A DNA stretch of 64,000 nucleotides, from NCBI GenBank assembly GCA_022453515.1, contig JAJNNY010000014.1:1-64000 (forward strand), given 5' to 3'. The DNA is from Astrocystis sublimbata (lineage: Eukaryota; Ascomycota; Sordariomycetes; Xylariales; Xylariaceae). Positions 36,765 to 51,300 of the stretch are shown piece by piece. The translations under genes and the position numbers were made by a program. Under the pieces are notes generated by a model. It was given only the letters and a program-made list of their open reading frames with translations. It searched no databases and was not told the origin of the DNA. How positions within the stretch are numbered: the first letter of the stretch is position 1; the number at the start of each line of letters is the position of its first letter.

Positions 36765-38382
36765 GGCGACGTGCGTAGGATATCCAATCCGACTGCTGTT
36801 CTATATATTTCAAGATGATGTGCGTCGACGAGGGGAGGGTCGGTTCTCGAGGAGGCGCGACGGGAAGGCTGTTGTCGACGACTAAAGCTCGGCGCGACAG
36901 AAAGTTTGGTAGGCAATCTGTGAGAGCGAAAGAACCATGCGATGTGCGATGGAACCATGCGATGTGCGATGGAACCAGGCGACGATGATATATGGGGTTG
37001 GGTCGGGGAAGCTAGATGGTGTGTCGCAAGAGTCGCGCAGCAGTTCCCGACGAGGTCAGGATGCGACGCGGCGTGTGAGACGGCAGCGCAGTGTACTTAG
37101 GTAGGCAGCTACTGCCGGGAGATGTGCGTAATGCTACACTTATATATTATTCGGGATTAGACGCACGGGCAGAGTCCGGATGGGCGTTTGAGGCGATCGA
37201 AGCAATGTACGAATCGCATGGACAAAGGCTGTGAAAGAATATGGCACGCCGCACCATACAAAATTTCCCTTGCTTTAAAGCAAAGTTGCAAGGCCAACGG
37301 GCAGCCGGGCCAGACACTCAAACATTACCTTGGGGTACGCATGCGAGCATGTAAGCTTTTTCGTATTAACACCTTGAGAGATTATCTAGGCCCAATCTGG
37401 TAGTTTGTCCCACTTATAAGTGCTTAGCAAGTAGGTGCCCTAGGTATTCTTTACACAGACTGAGAAGCTCAAGCATCAGGATGATACTAACCTACTCAGA
37501 AGTAGGAAAATTAAGAGAAATTTTTAAAGACATTCGGTGGTAATTACAATCCATGATCGCTGTCTAGGTAGTAATAAATTAAGTTGAAGAGTTTGTTGCC
37601 ATATCCAGAATCGTTTCTTTATGTTGATATACGCAATCTACTCTCTCGATATATCTAACTTCCCAGTCTTGCTTCGCGTTTTACGAGAGTGCAGCCAATC
37701 AGCCAGCTCCGTCGGGCTTTAAAATGGGACTAGATGCCTATCCGATACTAGCTTGATGATGTAGATGTAAACCACCTACCTAGGCACTCACTGTGCGACA
37801 ATGCTTTTTGAGGCCTGCGAATCACCTGTCACCTCGTGGGATTCAATGGGATGATCTTTGAAGCAAGCAAGACTTTCTACGTGCAGCTTCTGAAGTGACA
37901 TCACACCGTAGGTACCTAAACGTACTCTGGACCCGAAGCCTCGAATCTGGCCCTGTGGATAGTGACGAGTGAGAACGGGGCATTGATTAGAGGTACTTAT
38001 GCAGGTTCTCATGATATTCATTTATCGCACGTCAATAAGTTTACGGGCCTTGGCTCTAGGGTGGGACAGGGAGGTACCTAGGTACACCGTTCCAGGCCCC
38101 CAGGCTCCGGCAAGCTGGCCAGAAGCGATAGCTGGCTCGCTGGGCTAAATCCACGATGTACCTTCACTGCCAACCCCTGATACAGTACCGATGTAGGTAC
38201 CTGATTGAGCTTCTCATCCTCGTCAGCGACCTTGAACCTTGTGATACCTTCTACTCGTAACAATAGTTCGTTCCTCGTTCACATGTTCTTCTCGACCGAT
38301 CACGCAATGTGCTCCGCTGTATGATCAAGCCCCCGTCGCCAATGGCCTTAACACGCGACAACGCAATCCCACGGCACAAACC
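36765..38382. other. Divergent promoter region between RAT1 and USO1
   Basis: This 1.6 kb spacer contains both promoters. Immediately upstream of RAT1 is a 20-bp direct duplication (36932-36971). Several members of the dispersed CCTACCTAGG / GGTACCTAGGTAC motif occur: 37774-37783, 38073-38085, and partial copies near 37910 and 38193. No gene seen. Confidence 0.55.
36932..36971. repeat. 20-bp tandem duplication upstream of RAT1
   Basis: The 20-bp unit GAACCATGCGATGTGCGATG occurs twice head-to-tail, and the start of a third copy (GAACCA) follows. It lies about 170-200 bp upstream of the RAT1 ATG and could affect its promoter or be a neutral duplication. Confidence 0.9.
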
Positions 38383-41300
38383 ATGTTCTCCAGCATCGCT
38401 GCCGCTGCGCCCGCGAAGCAGTCTGTCGGCGATACTATAACTGTCCTCAGTGGCCGCCTGGGCTCCGCCACCCTCCTCGAGGATCGCCGCGCTGCTATCC
38501 TCGGCCTGCGCAGCTTCGCCAAGGACTATCCTGCCTCAGTTGCCTCGGGCGCCCTCAGAAGCCTGATTGGGACCTTGTCTGCAGACGGCGAGGATGTCGA
38601 CACCGTGAGAGTCGTCCTCGAGACGCTGCTGATGCTCTTTAGCCCCAACCAGGACAGTCCCGAAGCATCTGAGGAGATCGCCCTCTGGCTTGCCGACGAG
38701 TTCACTCAGCGGCAGGAGAACATCACCCTCCTCCTAGACTTTCTCGAGACCACCGATTTCTACTCCCGCCTGTACTCTTTGCAGCTACTAGTCGCTATCC
38801 TCGCCGCGCGAACCGAACGACTCGAAGAGTGTGTGTCTTTGGCACCGCTGGGCATTCCCAGATTAGTTGCCGTGCTCGAAGATCGACGTGATGCCATCCG
38901 AAACGAAGCCCTGACGCTCCTCACATACCTGACGCCCGACTCCTCCCTCATACAACAATCGGTCGCCTACCAGAATGCGTTCGAGCGCACTTTTGCTATT
39001 ATCGACACCGAGGGCTCGCTGTCCGAGGGCGGTAGGACCGTCGAGGACTGCCTGATCTTCCTCGCCAATCTTCTGCGCTTGAACCCTCCGAACCAGTCAC
39101 TATTTCGGGAAAGCGGGTGTGTTGTGCAGCTTGCGAAGCTATTGGAGAATACATATCACGCAGGCAAGGAAGAGGAGGAAGTTGCTGCTTGGGCTCAGGA
39201 GCAGCAGAACAGGAACGTCTACGCTTTACTGGCGGTCATTCGACTGTTTCTAGTGTCGGGGGCTGTAGGGACCTCGCAGAATCAATTAGCCTTCTGGCAG
39301 CATGGCGTGCTTTATCATGCGCTACAACTTGCATTCAGTCACAAGACTGAGATGCCTATCAGAGCAGAGGTTCGGGATCTTCCCCTAAATCTATTAGGTT
39401 CATGGACATTGATTGTGCGTGTCGTAGGCTTTGACCACTTGTGCCGATACCATCCGGGGCAACGCGAGACTACAGGAAAACTTCGCCCAGCTCCAAGTCC
39501 CGTCGGTCTTGGAGATAGCCCAACCAACAAATGGCCAGACCAGTCCTTCCGGTGGCGTCCCGCCCATCTACGTAATAGACGGCCTTCTAGATCTTGTCCT
39601 GAGTGTACCCTCGACGCAGGCCTTTGATCTGCGCCTAGCTGCGTGCCAGTGTATCAAGGCATACTTCTACAACCACCCTGAGGTTCGCATGCACTTCTTG
39701 CGACGCGCCATAGACGGCCATGCCTCCGGTGCTGATGAAACAGCGAATGTGTTGACTACACTGCTACGGCCAACCAGTACTCCAGGGGCCAACGACCCAT
39801 ACCGCCACTGGTTCGCCGCCACGATTGTCTTCCACTTGCTTTTTGAAAACTCCGAAGGGAAGACACTCGCCATGTCTGTAACTGAAGGTGACGCAGAAAG
39901 TGGCGAAGAAGTTGTTACCAGCATTCAAACCATTACTGCGCACCTCGTTACAGCCTTGGGTCGGGGGGAAGATGATCGCGTTTCTGTTGGCTATCTGATG
40001 CTGCTGATTGGCTGGCTCTTTGAAGACATGGACGGCGTCAATGATTTCCTCGGAGAAGGGAGCCACGTGCAGTCGCTCGCACAGGAGATCATACGCCATC
40101 CTCCCGGCAGTCCGCTCGTGCAAGGCCTATGTGCCATGATATTAGGTGTCATCTATGAATTTTCCACCAAGGATTCGCCCATTCCACGTTCCACACTTCA
40201 TTCCGTCGTCCTATCTCGGGTGGGGCGAGAGAAGTATATAGATGCCTTGAATAAGCTTCGAGGCCACGATCTGATGAGGGATTTTGAGGTGACTCTGCAG
40301 AAGGCCGATGGATCGGGCAATTTACCTGACGTCTATTTCGATGCTACATTCGTGGAGTTTTTCAAAGACAACTACAGCCGCATAGCAAGGGCGATGGATC
40401 GAGATCCCGGCATGGAGATATCTGTCGTGACGAATGGCGTACAGAAGGGGATATCCCGCGAGCTGGTGGACTCCTTACGGACACAAATTGACGAGAAGGA
40501 GCAGGCATTGCAAACAGCACTTTCCGATGTCGCATCTCTGAACGGGAAGTTTGGTCAAGAGCAAGCAGACCATCGCCGCTCAAAAGAAGCTTCAATTGCG
40601 GACCTTGCCCGTCTCAAATCCGTCAACGAGGCCATCCAGCGTAGTCACGAAGAAGACCTCAAGTAAGATCGTACCACTGCGAGAAAAGAACTGCCTCTAA
40701 CAATCGTAGGAAACTCAAAGCAGATCAGCAAACGCAGGTCGATGCGCACAAGAAACAACTTGAAGCAGCTCAAAGGGAGGCTGCAGCCGCTGCCAAAGCA
40801 CTTCGCGCGGAACACGAAACAAAGGAGGCCGAGTTGCAGAGGCAAATAGATTACGTTCGCAAGACTGCCGAAGCGGAAGCGGCCCGTGTGCAGCGGAGAG
40901 CAGAGGCTGAGATGGCGGATCTCAAGGCCACTATCAGCCGCCTTGAGGTCGATCTGATGAAGGTTTGTGCACCAGTCTTACCCGATACTTGAGCCTGAGC
41001 CAGCGCTAACCCATGTATAGGCCAAGAAAGCCAAGACTCAGGAGATAGAGGCGGTTCGCGAGGAGCTTAACACCAAACTCTCCGCCGAGACGTCGAAGTT
41101 GAAGACTGCCGAGAAACGAGCAACGGATCTAGAGAAGCAACTATCGACAAAACAAAAAGAGATCGGAGAGGTATGTTCTATCTAGCACCAGGCACATCTA
41201 CTTGCTAATACCTTGCTAGTCTCAAACCCGATTAAAGGAAAAAGAGGAGCAGCAGTCCACTACACAGACAGAGCTGGATGATCTTCTTATGGTCTTCGGC

Positions 41301-41490
41301 GACCTAGAAGACAAGGTCGAAAAATACAAGGTAAGGCACCCCTTGCGCGAAAACGGTCACCTATGGCTCACTAATTCGCTGTACCCAGACACGTCTCCAA
41401 GCTTTAGGCGAATCCATCTCTGATGGTGAAGAAGATGATGATGAAGACGAAGACGACGAGGACGAAGACGAAGAGAGCGGAGTGGATTGA
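38383..41490 (+). CDS. USO1: Vesicle tethering factor USO1/p115
   Basis: Six exons (38383-39369, 39428-40662, 40710-40962, 41021-41170, 41220-41330, 41389-41490) give about 945 residues, near mammalian p115 (about 960) and shorter than yeast Uso1 (about 1790). Residues 1-650 form the armadillo-like globular head, with p115 blocks such as L-L-E-D-R-R-A-A-I-L-G-L-R and E-A-L-T-L-L-T-Y-L-T. From about 690 onwards there is a heptad-rich coiled coil, ending in a strongly acidic tail (D-G-E-E-D-D-D-E-D-E-D-D-E-D). The family tethers COPII vesicles at the ER-Golgi interface downstream of Rab1/Ypt1. The first intron uses a weak donor (GTTCGG) but is required: reading through gives a stop, whereas splicing restores the conserved R-A-E-A-L-T-T-C-A-D-T-I-R-G-N join. 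Confidence 0.92.
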
Positions 41491-42092
41491 AAGTCAAGTT
41501 AGCAGAGTTGCGAGTTGCATATCCTTACGAAGTGGCCAAGACCACAATCAGCATATAGGCATCTACATTTGCGATGCTGGCACTGACAACCAATTTTGGT
41601 GTGGATGTTTACTTATTTAGTGCCAACCTGCCTAGGTAACTAACAAGCATGGAGGTGACGGACGGGATGGCCCAGGGACCCTAAGGTTATGCAAATACCC
41701 CATATAGGATGTAAATGTCAGGTGTGGTTGGTTGATGCAGGTGGCTTTAATTCACCCCTCCACAATCGGGGCCACTACTGTGAGAAATTCGAGATGCATT
41801 GATTAGTGTCGCGACTTATATCGTGAAGCAACTTGAGAAACTTAGCAAACAAAAGTGCCCAGGACATTAGCTTATTGGTCAACAGTTCTTAGGAGTCTCG
41901 CATTACCAACCCAGTGTTATTGAGTCGTCTCACGTTTGCCCTCACTTTCCCATCTCACCCCTCTATTCCCTTCACAGAACTGCGCCCATCTCTTGGCAAG
42001 GGTCCAGTCGATACTTTTTCAACATTTCCCCTCTCACACGCCATCCATTATTTCATAGGGCCTAAAACCAAGAATCCTTGGTCCCCCCAAAA
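41491..42092. other. Spacer between USO1 and PRMT3-like gene
   Basis: Holds the USO1 3' UTR and the promoter/5' UTR of the methyltransferase. A CCTAGGTAAC motif is near 41631. No gene seen. Confidence 0.5.
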
Positions 42093-44164
<2,072 letters not shown>

Positions 44165-44509
44165 TCAGTGAGGGAATAGATGAGTACCTGAGTGTTCCTA
44201 GCTATCACATATATGCTGCGACCTACTCGAGCATACTGCAGATACTGTAGCTTCAATGATGACGTATCTTTGTCGGTAGTCCTCAATCTGGAAGGGAAGA
44301 TACACGCGTAGATATGAACAGCGGACCGAAAATAGAACAATGTCTGCTACTTGATTTTACAATGAAGCCTATATAAATCCTACAATGCACTTGTTGAACT
44401 TGTCATCGTATTTGCCGAATAGACATTTTTAGTTCATCTAGTGACTCTTCCGTGGCTTGCATTGCCTAACTGGAAAATATAAGACCCGGTAGCGCCAACA
44501 AGTTGTCTC

Positions 44510-44548
44510 TAAAATGGAAAGCTTCGCTGTTAAAGACTGTCCATTTTA
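44510..44548. repeat. Inverted repeat, 9-bp arms (TAAAATGGA)
   Basis: Arms 44510-44518 and 44540-44548 are perfect reverse complements separated by 21 nt. First of a cluster of hairpins in this spacer. Confidence 0.85.
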
Positions 44549-44557
44549 AGTACTCTG

Positions 44558-44586
44558 TAAATCAAAGTGCCTTGCACTTTGATTTA
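44558..44586. repeat. Perfect palindrome, 13-bp arms, 3-nt loop
   Basis: TAAATCAAAGTGC (44558-44570), loop CTT, then its exact reverse complement (44574-44586). A stable hairpin if transcribed. Read directly from the sequence. Confidence 0.95.
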
Positions 44587-44665
44587 AAAGCTAGCCCGCC
44601 TTGCCCGGCTAGGTAGGCGGATTCTGTAGGCTCTGATCCGTAGGCTCTGAATCGAAGGCTTTGAT

Positions 44666-44684
44666 CCAGGGGGAGACCCCCTGG
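44666..44684. repeat. Perfect palindrome, 8-bp GC arms, 3-nt loop
   Basis: CCAGGGGG (44666-44673), loop AGA, CCCCCTGG (44677-44684). Strong GC stem. Confidence 0.95.
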
Positions 44685-44956
44685 GACCCCCCTTCGCTCC
44701 CGTGGTTCTACCTAGGTAGGTACGTATCCTCGAGGGCCTTTAGGGCCTTCAGAAGCTACAGGGCAAGGTCCCGTGCGTAAGCCACACCCGAGTGGGTCTT
44801 GCTGACTAAAAGTGTGGTTGATTTATGATAAGCGATCTGACCAATGGATAAGCTGCAGACACCTCTGTAGCCAATGGGAGGGCCGGATTTCAGATTAGAG
44901 TTTTGGGGGGGTCCGGTATGGAATTTCTCAAGCTACGCCTTCCCAATTCGTAAGCA

Positions 44957-44981
44957 AATTGGAAAGCGTAGCTTTCCAATT
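44957..44981. repeat. Perfect palindrome, 11-bp arms, 3-nt loop
   Basis: AATTGGAAAGC (44957-44967), loop GTA, GCTTTCCAATT (44971-44981). Third member with exactly a 3-nt loop. Confidence 0.95.
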
Positions 44982-45353
44982 ACGCAAGACAAGTACTTTG
45001 GAAACTCTATGGCATCTCGTCGCTCCCCTATATATACAAAATTATCAACGGGTGCTTGTGGAAGACCCCTGTTCCCAACGATTAATCTTGCCACGAGAAA
45101 TATATAAGAGCATATCACCAAATGCCTGGTTAGTACCTGGATATCTAGTTCCACACAACAACAGTGCAAGATTCTAGTTGTCTTCTGGCAGTGCTTTATG
45201 GTTTAATAACAACAATCAGAATTAAGACCTCAGACGGGTGCAACTTATACGGGACAAAGCACAGGGCATGCGAAGTAATCATCAGGTCTTGAACGTTGCG
45301 CAAAATATCATGTAATATCAACTTAGAATTTTAATTATGCTAAAGCAATGCCC

Positions 45354-45414
45354 AACGCCGGTAACTGAGTTACTCGGGCGTTCATCATACGAGCCGCCAG
45401 CATTCTCAGGCGGC
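45354..45414. repeat. Two further hairpins
   Basis: First, an interrupted stem: AACGCC (45354-45359) pairs with GGCGTT (45377-45382), with an inner GTAAC/GTTAC stem (45361-45365 and 45369-45373). Second, GCCGCC (45393-45398) pairs with GGCGGC (45409-45414). Confidence 0.8.
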
Positions 45415-45661
45415 GTTATATCTAAGTGATATGCAAAGCCATCCTTAATTGACAACTAATCAACATTGAAATTCCACTCCGACTAAGGATTCCTCTAGAG
45501 TTGCTACTCGTTTCCCTCTAGCCTGTAACTCTTGGCCTCAAAGCCCACCATGCCCGCACCTATATATACACACGTTTTGAACGCCTCAGGTGCCAAAGGC
45601 ACAAAAACAGGATGCTGGAAACACTTGTAAAGTTCGTGATTGTGAAATTCGTAAAGGGGCG

Positions 45662-48327
45662 TTACCGCTGGTAGTAGTGGTTTTGTGACTGCTGGCTGGT
45701 CACGCTTAACCGGCGGTTGGAATTACTAGGGTGTCGTGCGGGATGCCGGTTTGATGAAGCTGATTGTGGTGCGTTATAATTGTCAAAGGGATTGGTTGAA
45801 CCAATCGCTGCTTCCTCATCCAACGGTGTCATGTGCTGAGTGACCTGAAGGCTTGGTGTTCGATCCACAAAGTGATCAGGAGCTGATTCACCAGCTCTGC
45901 GTAGACCGCCGCGCTGGCTTCCCCTCTTGCGCATTGCGGAGCCTGAGGCAGCGTCGTTGGATCGAACTCGATCCATGGAGCTCCTTGGATAGTCGCTCAA
46001 TGTGTCGTCATCACGGTTGTAACCAAACTCTTCCCTAGTAGCGCTCATAGGGTCAAGAGCGTTGATCTCTTGTGCGGCTGTAACTTCACTTTCGCGATCT
46101 GAAGAATTCTTAGGCACGAGACGAGCTGCATCCTTGTCCTTATCAGCCTTGTCGCGAGCCGCAGCCGCTTCCCCATCCGAAACGCTGACAGAATAAGTCG
46201 GGTTTGTGGGACCGCCGAGGGCTTCCCCACCACCACCAGGAGCATTGATGGGCACCTTCTTGAGTCCGAGCGCAAGCGCACAGATGAATTTAGATCTTCG
46301 GGTACCTCGGATAGCGTCGTTGTGCCAGTTCGATTTGTGTTTAATACCGATCTTAAGCGTGAGCTTATCTAGGTCGTTGACGCCGCCAATTGAGATGGCG
46401 ATGTCTGGCTGGAAGTCTCGAGAGTTTTCAGGAGCTCGAACAAACCGCTCCATTTCAAGGCGAAGCAATTCGATATCCTCAAAAGTTGTGTCGTATGAAA
46501 CGTTGACATCGATGGTTTCCTTCATAGCCTTGCTTCGCGTGACGTTCTCGACCCATAAGTTGTTGAGCACGATGTTGGGAATCTGCACTATTTGCATCTT
46601 GTCGATTCTGGTAAAAACAGTGTAGAGCAATGATATTCTCTCCACAATGAGTTGTTCCTTTTCTGGACCCTGGATATCGACACGATCCCCCACATCGTAA
46701 GGATGCTTGACGAAGAGGAAGATGCAAGAACCAAGGAATTCCTGGGTAGTAACCGCGAAAATGAAGGACAGAGAGAGCAAGGCAGTTCCGGCAGTAGCGA
46801 GCGTGGTGACGAACGAGCTTTGAAAGAAGGCCACTACATCTTGTTAGTCCGAATCTCACTAAATACCCAACGACAAGACTTACAGAAGACGAAAATGACA
46901 ATTAGTAGCACGATGAATAGTAGGATATTATCGAAAACGCCCAACGCCTGACCGATATCTTGCATGCTGCTTCCAATGGCCTTTCTTTCTGTTCCGATGT
47001 CGACGACTTTCCGGACCATCTCGTCAAGACTGATATCGCCATTACCATCAGCATCAAGAGCGTCGAAAGACTCATCAGCCTCTTCGTGATGTTTAGGTCC
47101 GAGTACTTCCGCAATGTCCTCGGGATAGAGGGAATCTTTGCCTTCCACAACGAACGACATCCAGATACGTTTGGCGAGTGCCTCGGAGGTTTTAGCTTTT
47201 TCCAGGGCCTCAATGACGATAGAATGTGCCGAGTTCGGGTTAAATACTTGCTTCCCGGTGATTTCAGAGGCAATGTTTCCGAATGCTGAGGTGATTTTGT
47301 TGCCGAATCGACCGACATTACCGATCAACTTTGCTGGATTGACAGCCTTCTTGTTTCTTCTCCTCCTCTTCTTGTTCCCTGAAAGTAGAATCTCGATACT
47401 ATCGTTGATGATTTCATCTTCCTCAAGGAACTCGTCACAGTACATGGGGAAAAGCTTTCGAGAGGCATCATACATGAGGCCTAGAAGGTGAACGTCACGC
47501 TTGGAGTCCTGGATACGATTCGCGAACGAGCGTTGATGGTAAGACACGCTGATGAGCTGGACAAAGGCTTTCTCTCCGAGAAAGATAGCGGACGAGACGA
47601 ATGATGCTCCGAGAATTCTAGCGACAGTGTTGACCCACGACACATTGTGACCTCTTTGGAGGACATTGATGAAGACGAGCCAGTCTGCCAGTGCCCAGAA
47701 GAAAAGCGACAAGGGGATCTGGAGGTTGCGTAGAAGAGCGGCATATTTGCGAGTTCCAGGGCTAATGACTCCGGTAAAGAACATAAACGCCGGCGGCAAC
47801 AACCAGGCAACGGTTTTTCCAACCCAGAGTGCCAACCAGCCGACTTCGATCCAGATGAAAAAGGAGAATAGAGAGGGTCCCTTGTCACCGTTGGCATCGG
47901 ACCCAACAGGTATGTCGTCACGCTTATCTAAAGCGGCCAGAATGACGATTGGAACAGCGAGCAGAATAGCGACGGGGACGATGTAGACCAGGTATCGTGT
48001 GGGGCCAGAGGCGTTGACTAGCCGGTCGTAGAGCCTGCCCATGGCATTGAGCGAAAGGTCATTGCCGGCAAGCTCATCTTCAGAGGGCGTCTCTTCCTTG
48101 CGGGCTTGTCTTCGGCCGCGATGGAAGAAGTGGTGTTTCTCCGCCGGGGTGTTGTCGCCTGAGCTGTCACCATCGTAGCCCATGTTCCCTTGGTTCGCCT
48201 TTCGGGCACCGGTGGAACTGGCACTACTTTGAATGCGGGTCAGGGGAATATCGCCGTCCGGCATGTTGGACTGTGAACCTCCGAGCTGTACGAATCCTCG
48301 AGGAGACACTGGGGATCTGAGCGACAT
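45662..48327 (-). CDS. EF-hand mechanosensitive ion channel of the MscS family (Msy1/Msy2 type)
   Basis: Two exons (46884-48327 and 45662-46833; intron GTAAGT...GTAG) give about 871 residues. After a Ser/Gly-rich cytosolic N-terminus come several hydrophobic segments from about residue 100 (Y-L-V-Y-I-V-P-V-A-I-L-L-A-V-P). Next is an EF-hand loop D-A-D-G-N-G-D-I-S-L-D-E, with acidic residues placed to bind Ca2+. Then follow the pore helix and MscS beta domain (A-T-A-G-T-A-L-L-S-L-S-F and F-L-F-V-K-H-P-Y-D-V-G-D-R-V). The fission yeast relatives sit in the ER/perinuclear membrane and limit Ca2+ rise on hypo-osmotic shock. The C-terminal ~200 residues are Ser/Asn-rich and probably disordered. 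The ATG at 48327 was chosen because the frame upstream opens only with GTG. Confidence 0.92.
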
Positions 48328-51300
48328 GGCAACGAAGACTGGTTGCGGGCTCCGAGTAATTACACACGGAGTGAGAATGTGCCGTGAGAGCTGCTCAAGT
48401 CGACTCAGCACAAACGAGGGTTATTCGAGATGACGGCACCCCCTCCAAGACTGCACCAGGCGATCAATTGGAAGTCGATAAATTGGTATGGGTGCAGGGT
48501 CCGCCTGCTAGAGACAAATGCGCTGATGTCGACCAGCGTCTTGGTATGTTCGCGGGAGGGTGAGGTTTATCTGCCCAGATAAACGAGTGACTGGGCAAGA
48601 ACAGGTGGGAAGCAGTAGGAAAAGGTTGAAATGAAAAACAATGAAGGGAAGAAGCTGGAAAAGAGAGAGTTGTGTGTTAGGTTGGAATCACCAGTGGCTG
48701 TACTACGAGTCTAGTTGCGAAGGGATTCTGGGATGTTGGAGGGAGGCAGGTGGGTACCGAGGTACCTACGAGTACCTGGCACGCCAGGGTCCGGCTGCCG
48801 CAATGCTGCTGCTGCGTCGGCGTCTGTACAGGCGGCACGGCACACCAGGCCACCTGCAGGCAGGATTACACTCGCTACATGCAGTGTACATGCGTGCTGT
48901 GGTGGGTGGTGGTTGGCGTTACCGCGAGGTCAAACAGCCCGACAGGGTACCGGCAGAGGGACATGCACCAGTGATTGGCAGCCTGTATAGTGGAGAGAGA
49001 TCCAAGCGGTCCACATTGCTCCAATTAAAAACAAAGCAATCCTGCAGCTAAAAACACTTTTCCGATCTCAGCCCGAAAGCATGAAAACATGATTCCAACT
49101 TTTGCTTTCAACTGGGCCGTCGTACTATGCACCCACCATTTTGTTGCAGACACGTAATATTTGCGAAGTCCTATATTGCTTGCCCTTTTGATGCTCGCTA
49201 TCTATACCTAGAGGAAAGGAAAAGCCCAGTGCTCAAAGCCATGTATCTCTTGGGTCGAGCTGCCTTTGTTGGTTCTTTGTAAGTATCCCAAGCCTGCATA
49301 CCGGTGCCATGTGGATAACAACATTGCTCGTGTTTGAGATATTGGCCCATTGTCTACAGGATCCAATGAAAAGCACCTCCCTGGTAGGGCCAGGTAGGTT
49401 TCAAGTCAGGGGTCCAATCGGCTCCCGCTGGGTAAGCCGTACCCGGTCATGGCTCAGGGTGTCAGGGTCAGGGCCGATCAGGGGCTGGCAGCTGAGTGGG
49501 GCGATGCAGGGGTCAGGTTCAGCGGACTCAGAGCGTTACGTCAAGGCCAGAGCTGGGGCAGGAAAACAAGGGGTCCGTCGGTGGGAGGATTTTTCAATGG
49601 CGCAGCATCTGGAACTGTTATTGGCCGCACGCTTCCACTGGCCGTACCTTGCAGCCACCATTCTCTCCCCGGCCCAGGTCCGAGGGGCGTCCCCCTTTTT
49701 TCATTGACAGATTCTGCTTAGCAGGTTGAATATGTTTAGGTCTCTTTTACATGGCGAGCATGGGAACATGAGGCACATAGCTCGAAAATGTCTTTGGTAG
49801 GCAGGTATCTGAAGGATGAAATGGGTCCAAATATTGGTTATCAGAGTGCCAACACACTCTTGTAATCAAATATCATCCATGTAAGTAGATCTGGTGTAAC
49901 TTGCGCGATCTCTTCATGACTAAGAAGAATAATCCATTGATCGATCTACGAGTACATACAATCCCGGAAATGGTAGGTTCACATATACCTACTCGTACAT
50001 ACACACACGAGCATACTAGGTACCTAGATATCACGATCTTTGGCGCATCATTCCCCTTCCACCAGGTGGAGAAAGTTCGTCTCCTTACCTCGCATGCAGA
50101 CGATAGTGTAGTTTATTTACCTACTTACGTGTCATACAGTGTGTGTATCTGAGCGTAGAGTGTGCAACCTACAATTCGTCTTTCAATACGGAATGGGCGC
50201 CAGTAAGTAGAGACTGTAGAGAACACGGGACAGGTTCTAAGACAAGCATGCGTGGAATATGTTCTTTGTGCTGGGGGCTGTTCAGCTGTCTGTTGAGAAA
50301 TACATACTATGTAGCATTCGGCATCAAGTTGACTTCCTGCCAGTCGAGCCAGTCGAGCCAGTTGCAACCAATAATTACACCACTGTGTAAGATGCTGCGA
50401 TCTAGGGCTTACGACGATCTTCTGCCCTCCGCCCTCCCGATCGTGATATATCGTGGTTTGTCCCACAGGTCTACCGTAGGTGGTAGGTTCCGATTCCGTC
50501 ATCGTCAGTGCAACGACTTCTCGTCAGCCCAGCCCACTCAGCATTTTATCTGCGTATGCCAACATCCAAGCTGGTAAGGCCAGATCTAAATGCTCCGCTT
50601 TTTCCAACCGTGCGCGCAATGTTCAGCTGTCGCTCCATTTTCCTTGATCGAGTGTTGATCGCCCACACTGTGATGATCGTCGCTAGGTTGGTTGGATGTT
50701 TACCTAACACGGGGACACGCACGAGCACGCATATCTGATGCCGAGACAGTACGTACATAGTATGTAGATTCTTGTGCGGTACTTGCTATTGTGAGATCAA
50801 AATTGTACTCAAAAATGACGCTCTATCTGCATGCAAGTTCAAATGAATCCCAACATCATGCCCAGCCAACCGCTTAGCTAGTACGCATACCTAATTTAAT
50901 TACAGCCACTCCAGCAGGATGTGGCGGAGGAATACCAACGAATGTTCATTTGGAAAACATTTCTGAATCATTCTTGCGCGGTCGCATAGCTCAACCATGG
51001 CAACTATGTGAATGGCACCATATCTTTGCCGTGTTAGCCATCTTGCCGTGTTCCCCAAGTCTTGGCACTAACAAATGAAACGACATAGCAACCCATGCCA
51101 ATACCTATGGCTCATTAAGATCTCAGATATAATTAGGTCCTAGGGGAGCCGCCTTCCACAATAGGCTCCACGCCGCAGTTCGAGACTCGAACATAGAAAC
51201 ATACTACATAACACCAACACATGATCTAAATCCGCAATGCTCTGTTGGCTGATGGGTGCGCACACGACTCTAACTTGCTCCTTAAAATATCAATAGCAAT

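Larger units (their letters stand above)
44165..45661. other. Convergent spacer with many perfect hairpins
   Basis: No gene is visible in this 1.5 kb between two genes that end towards each other. Its middle part (44.5-45.4 kb) holds six short inverted repeats, a degenerate 14-bp triplicate near 44627-44666, and a TACCTAGGTAGGTAC motif at 44709-44723. It is locally GC-rich inside an AT-rich spacer, which suggests a mobile-element relic or structured transcript ends. Confidence 0.6.

Noticed and set aside
48641..49730. Several overlapping 70-136 codon ORFs
   Set aside because: All frames are open at once in a GC-rich spacer; no frame has family resemblance or a sensible splice model.
51150..51230. 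Possible minus-strand tRNA B-box (GTTCGAGTCTCG)
   Set aside because: The stem does not pair and no A-box is found at the right distance.
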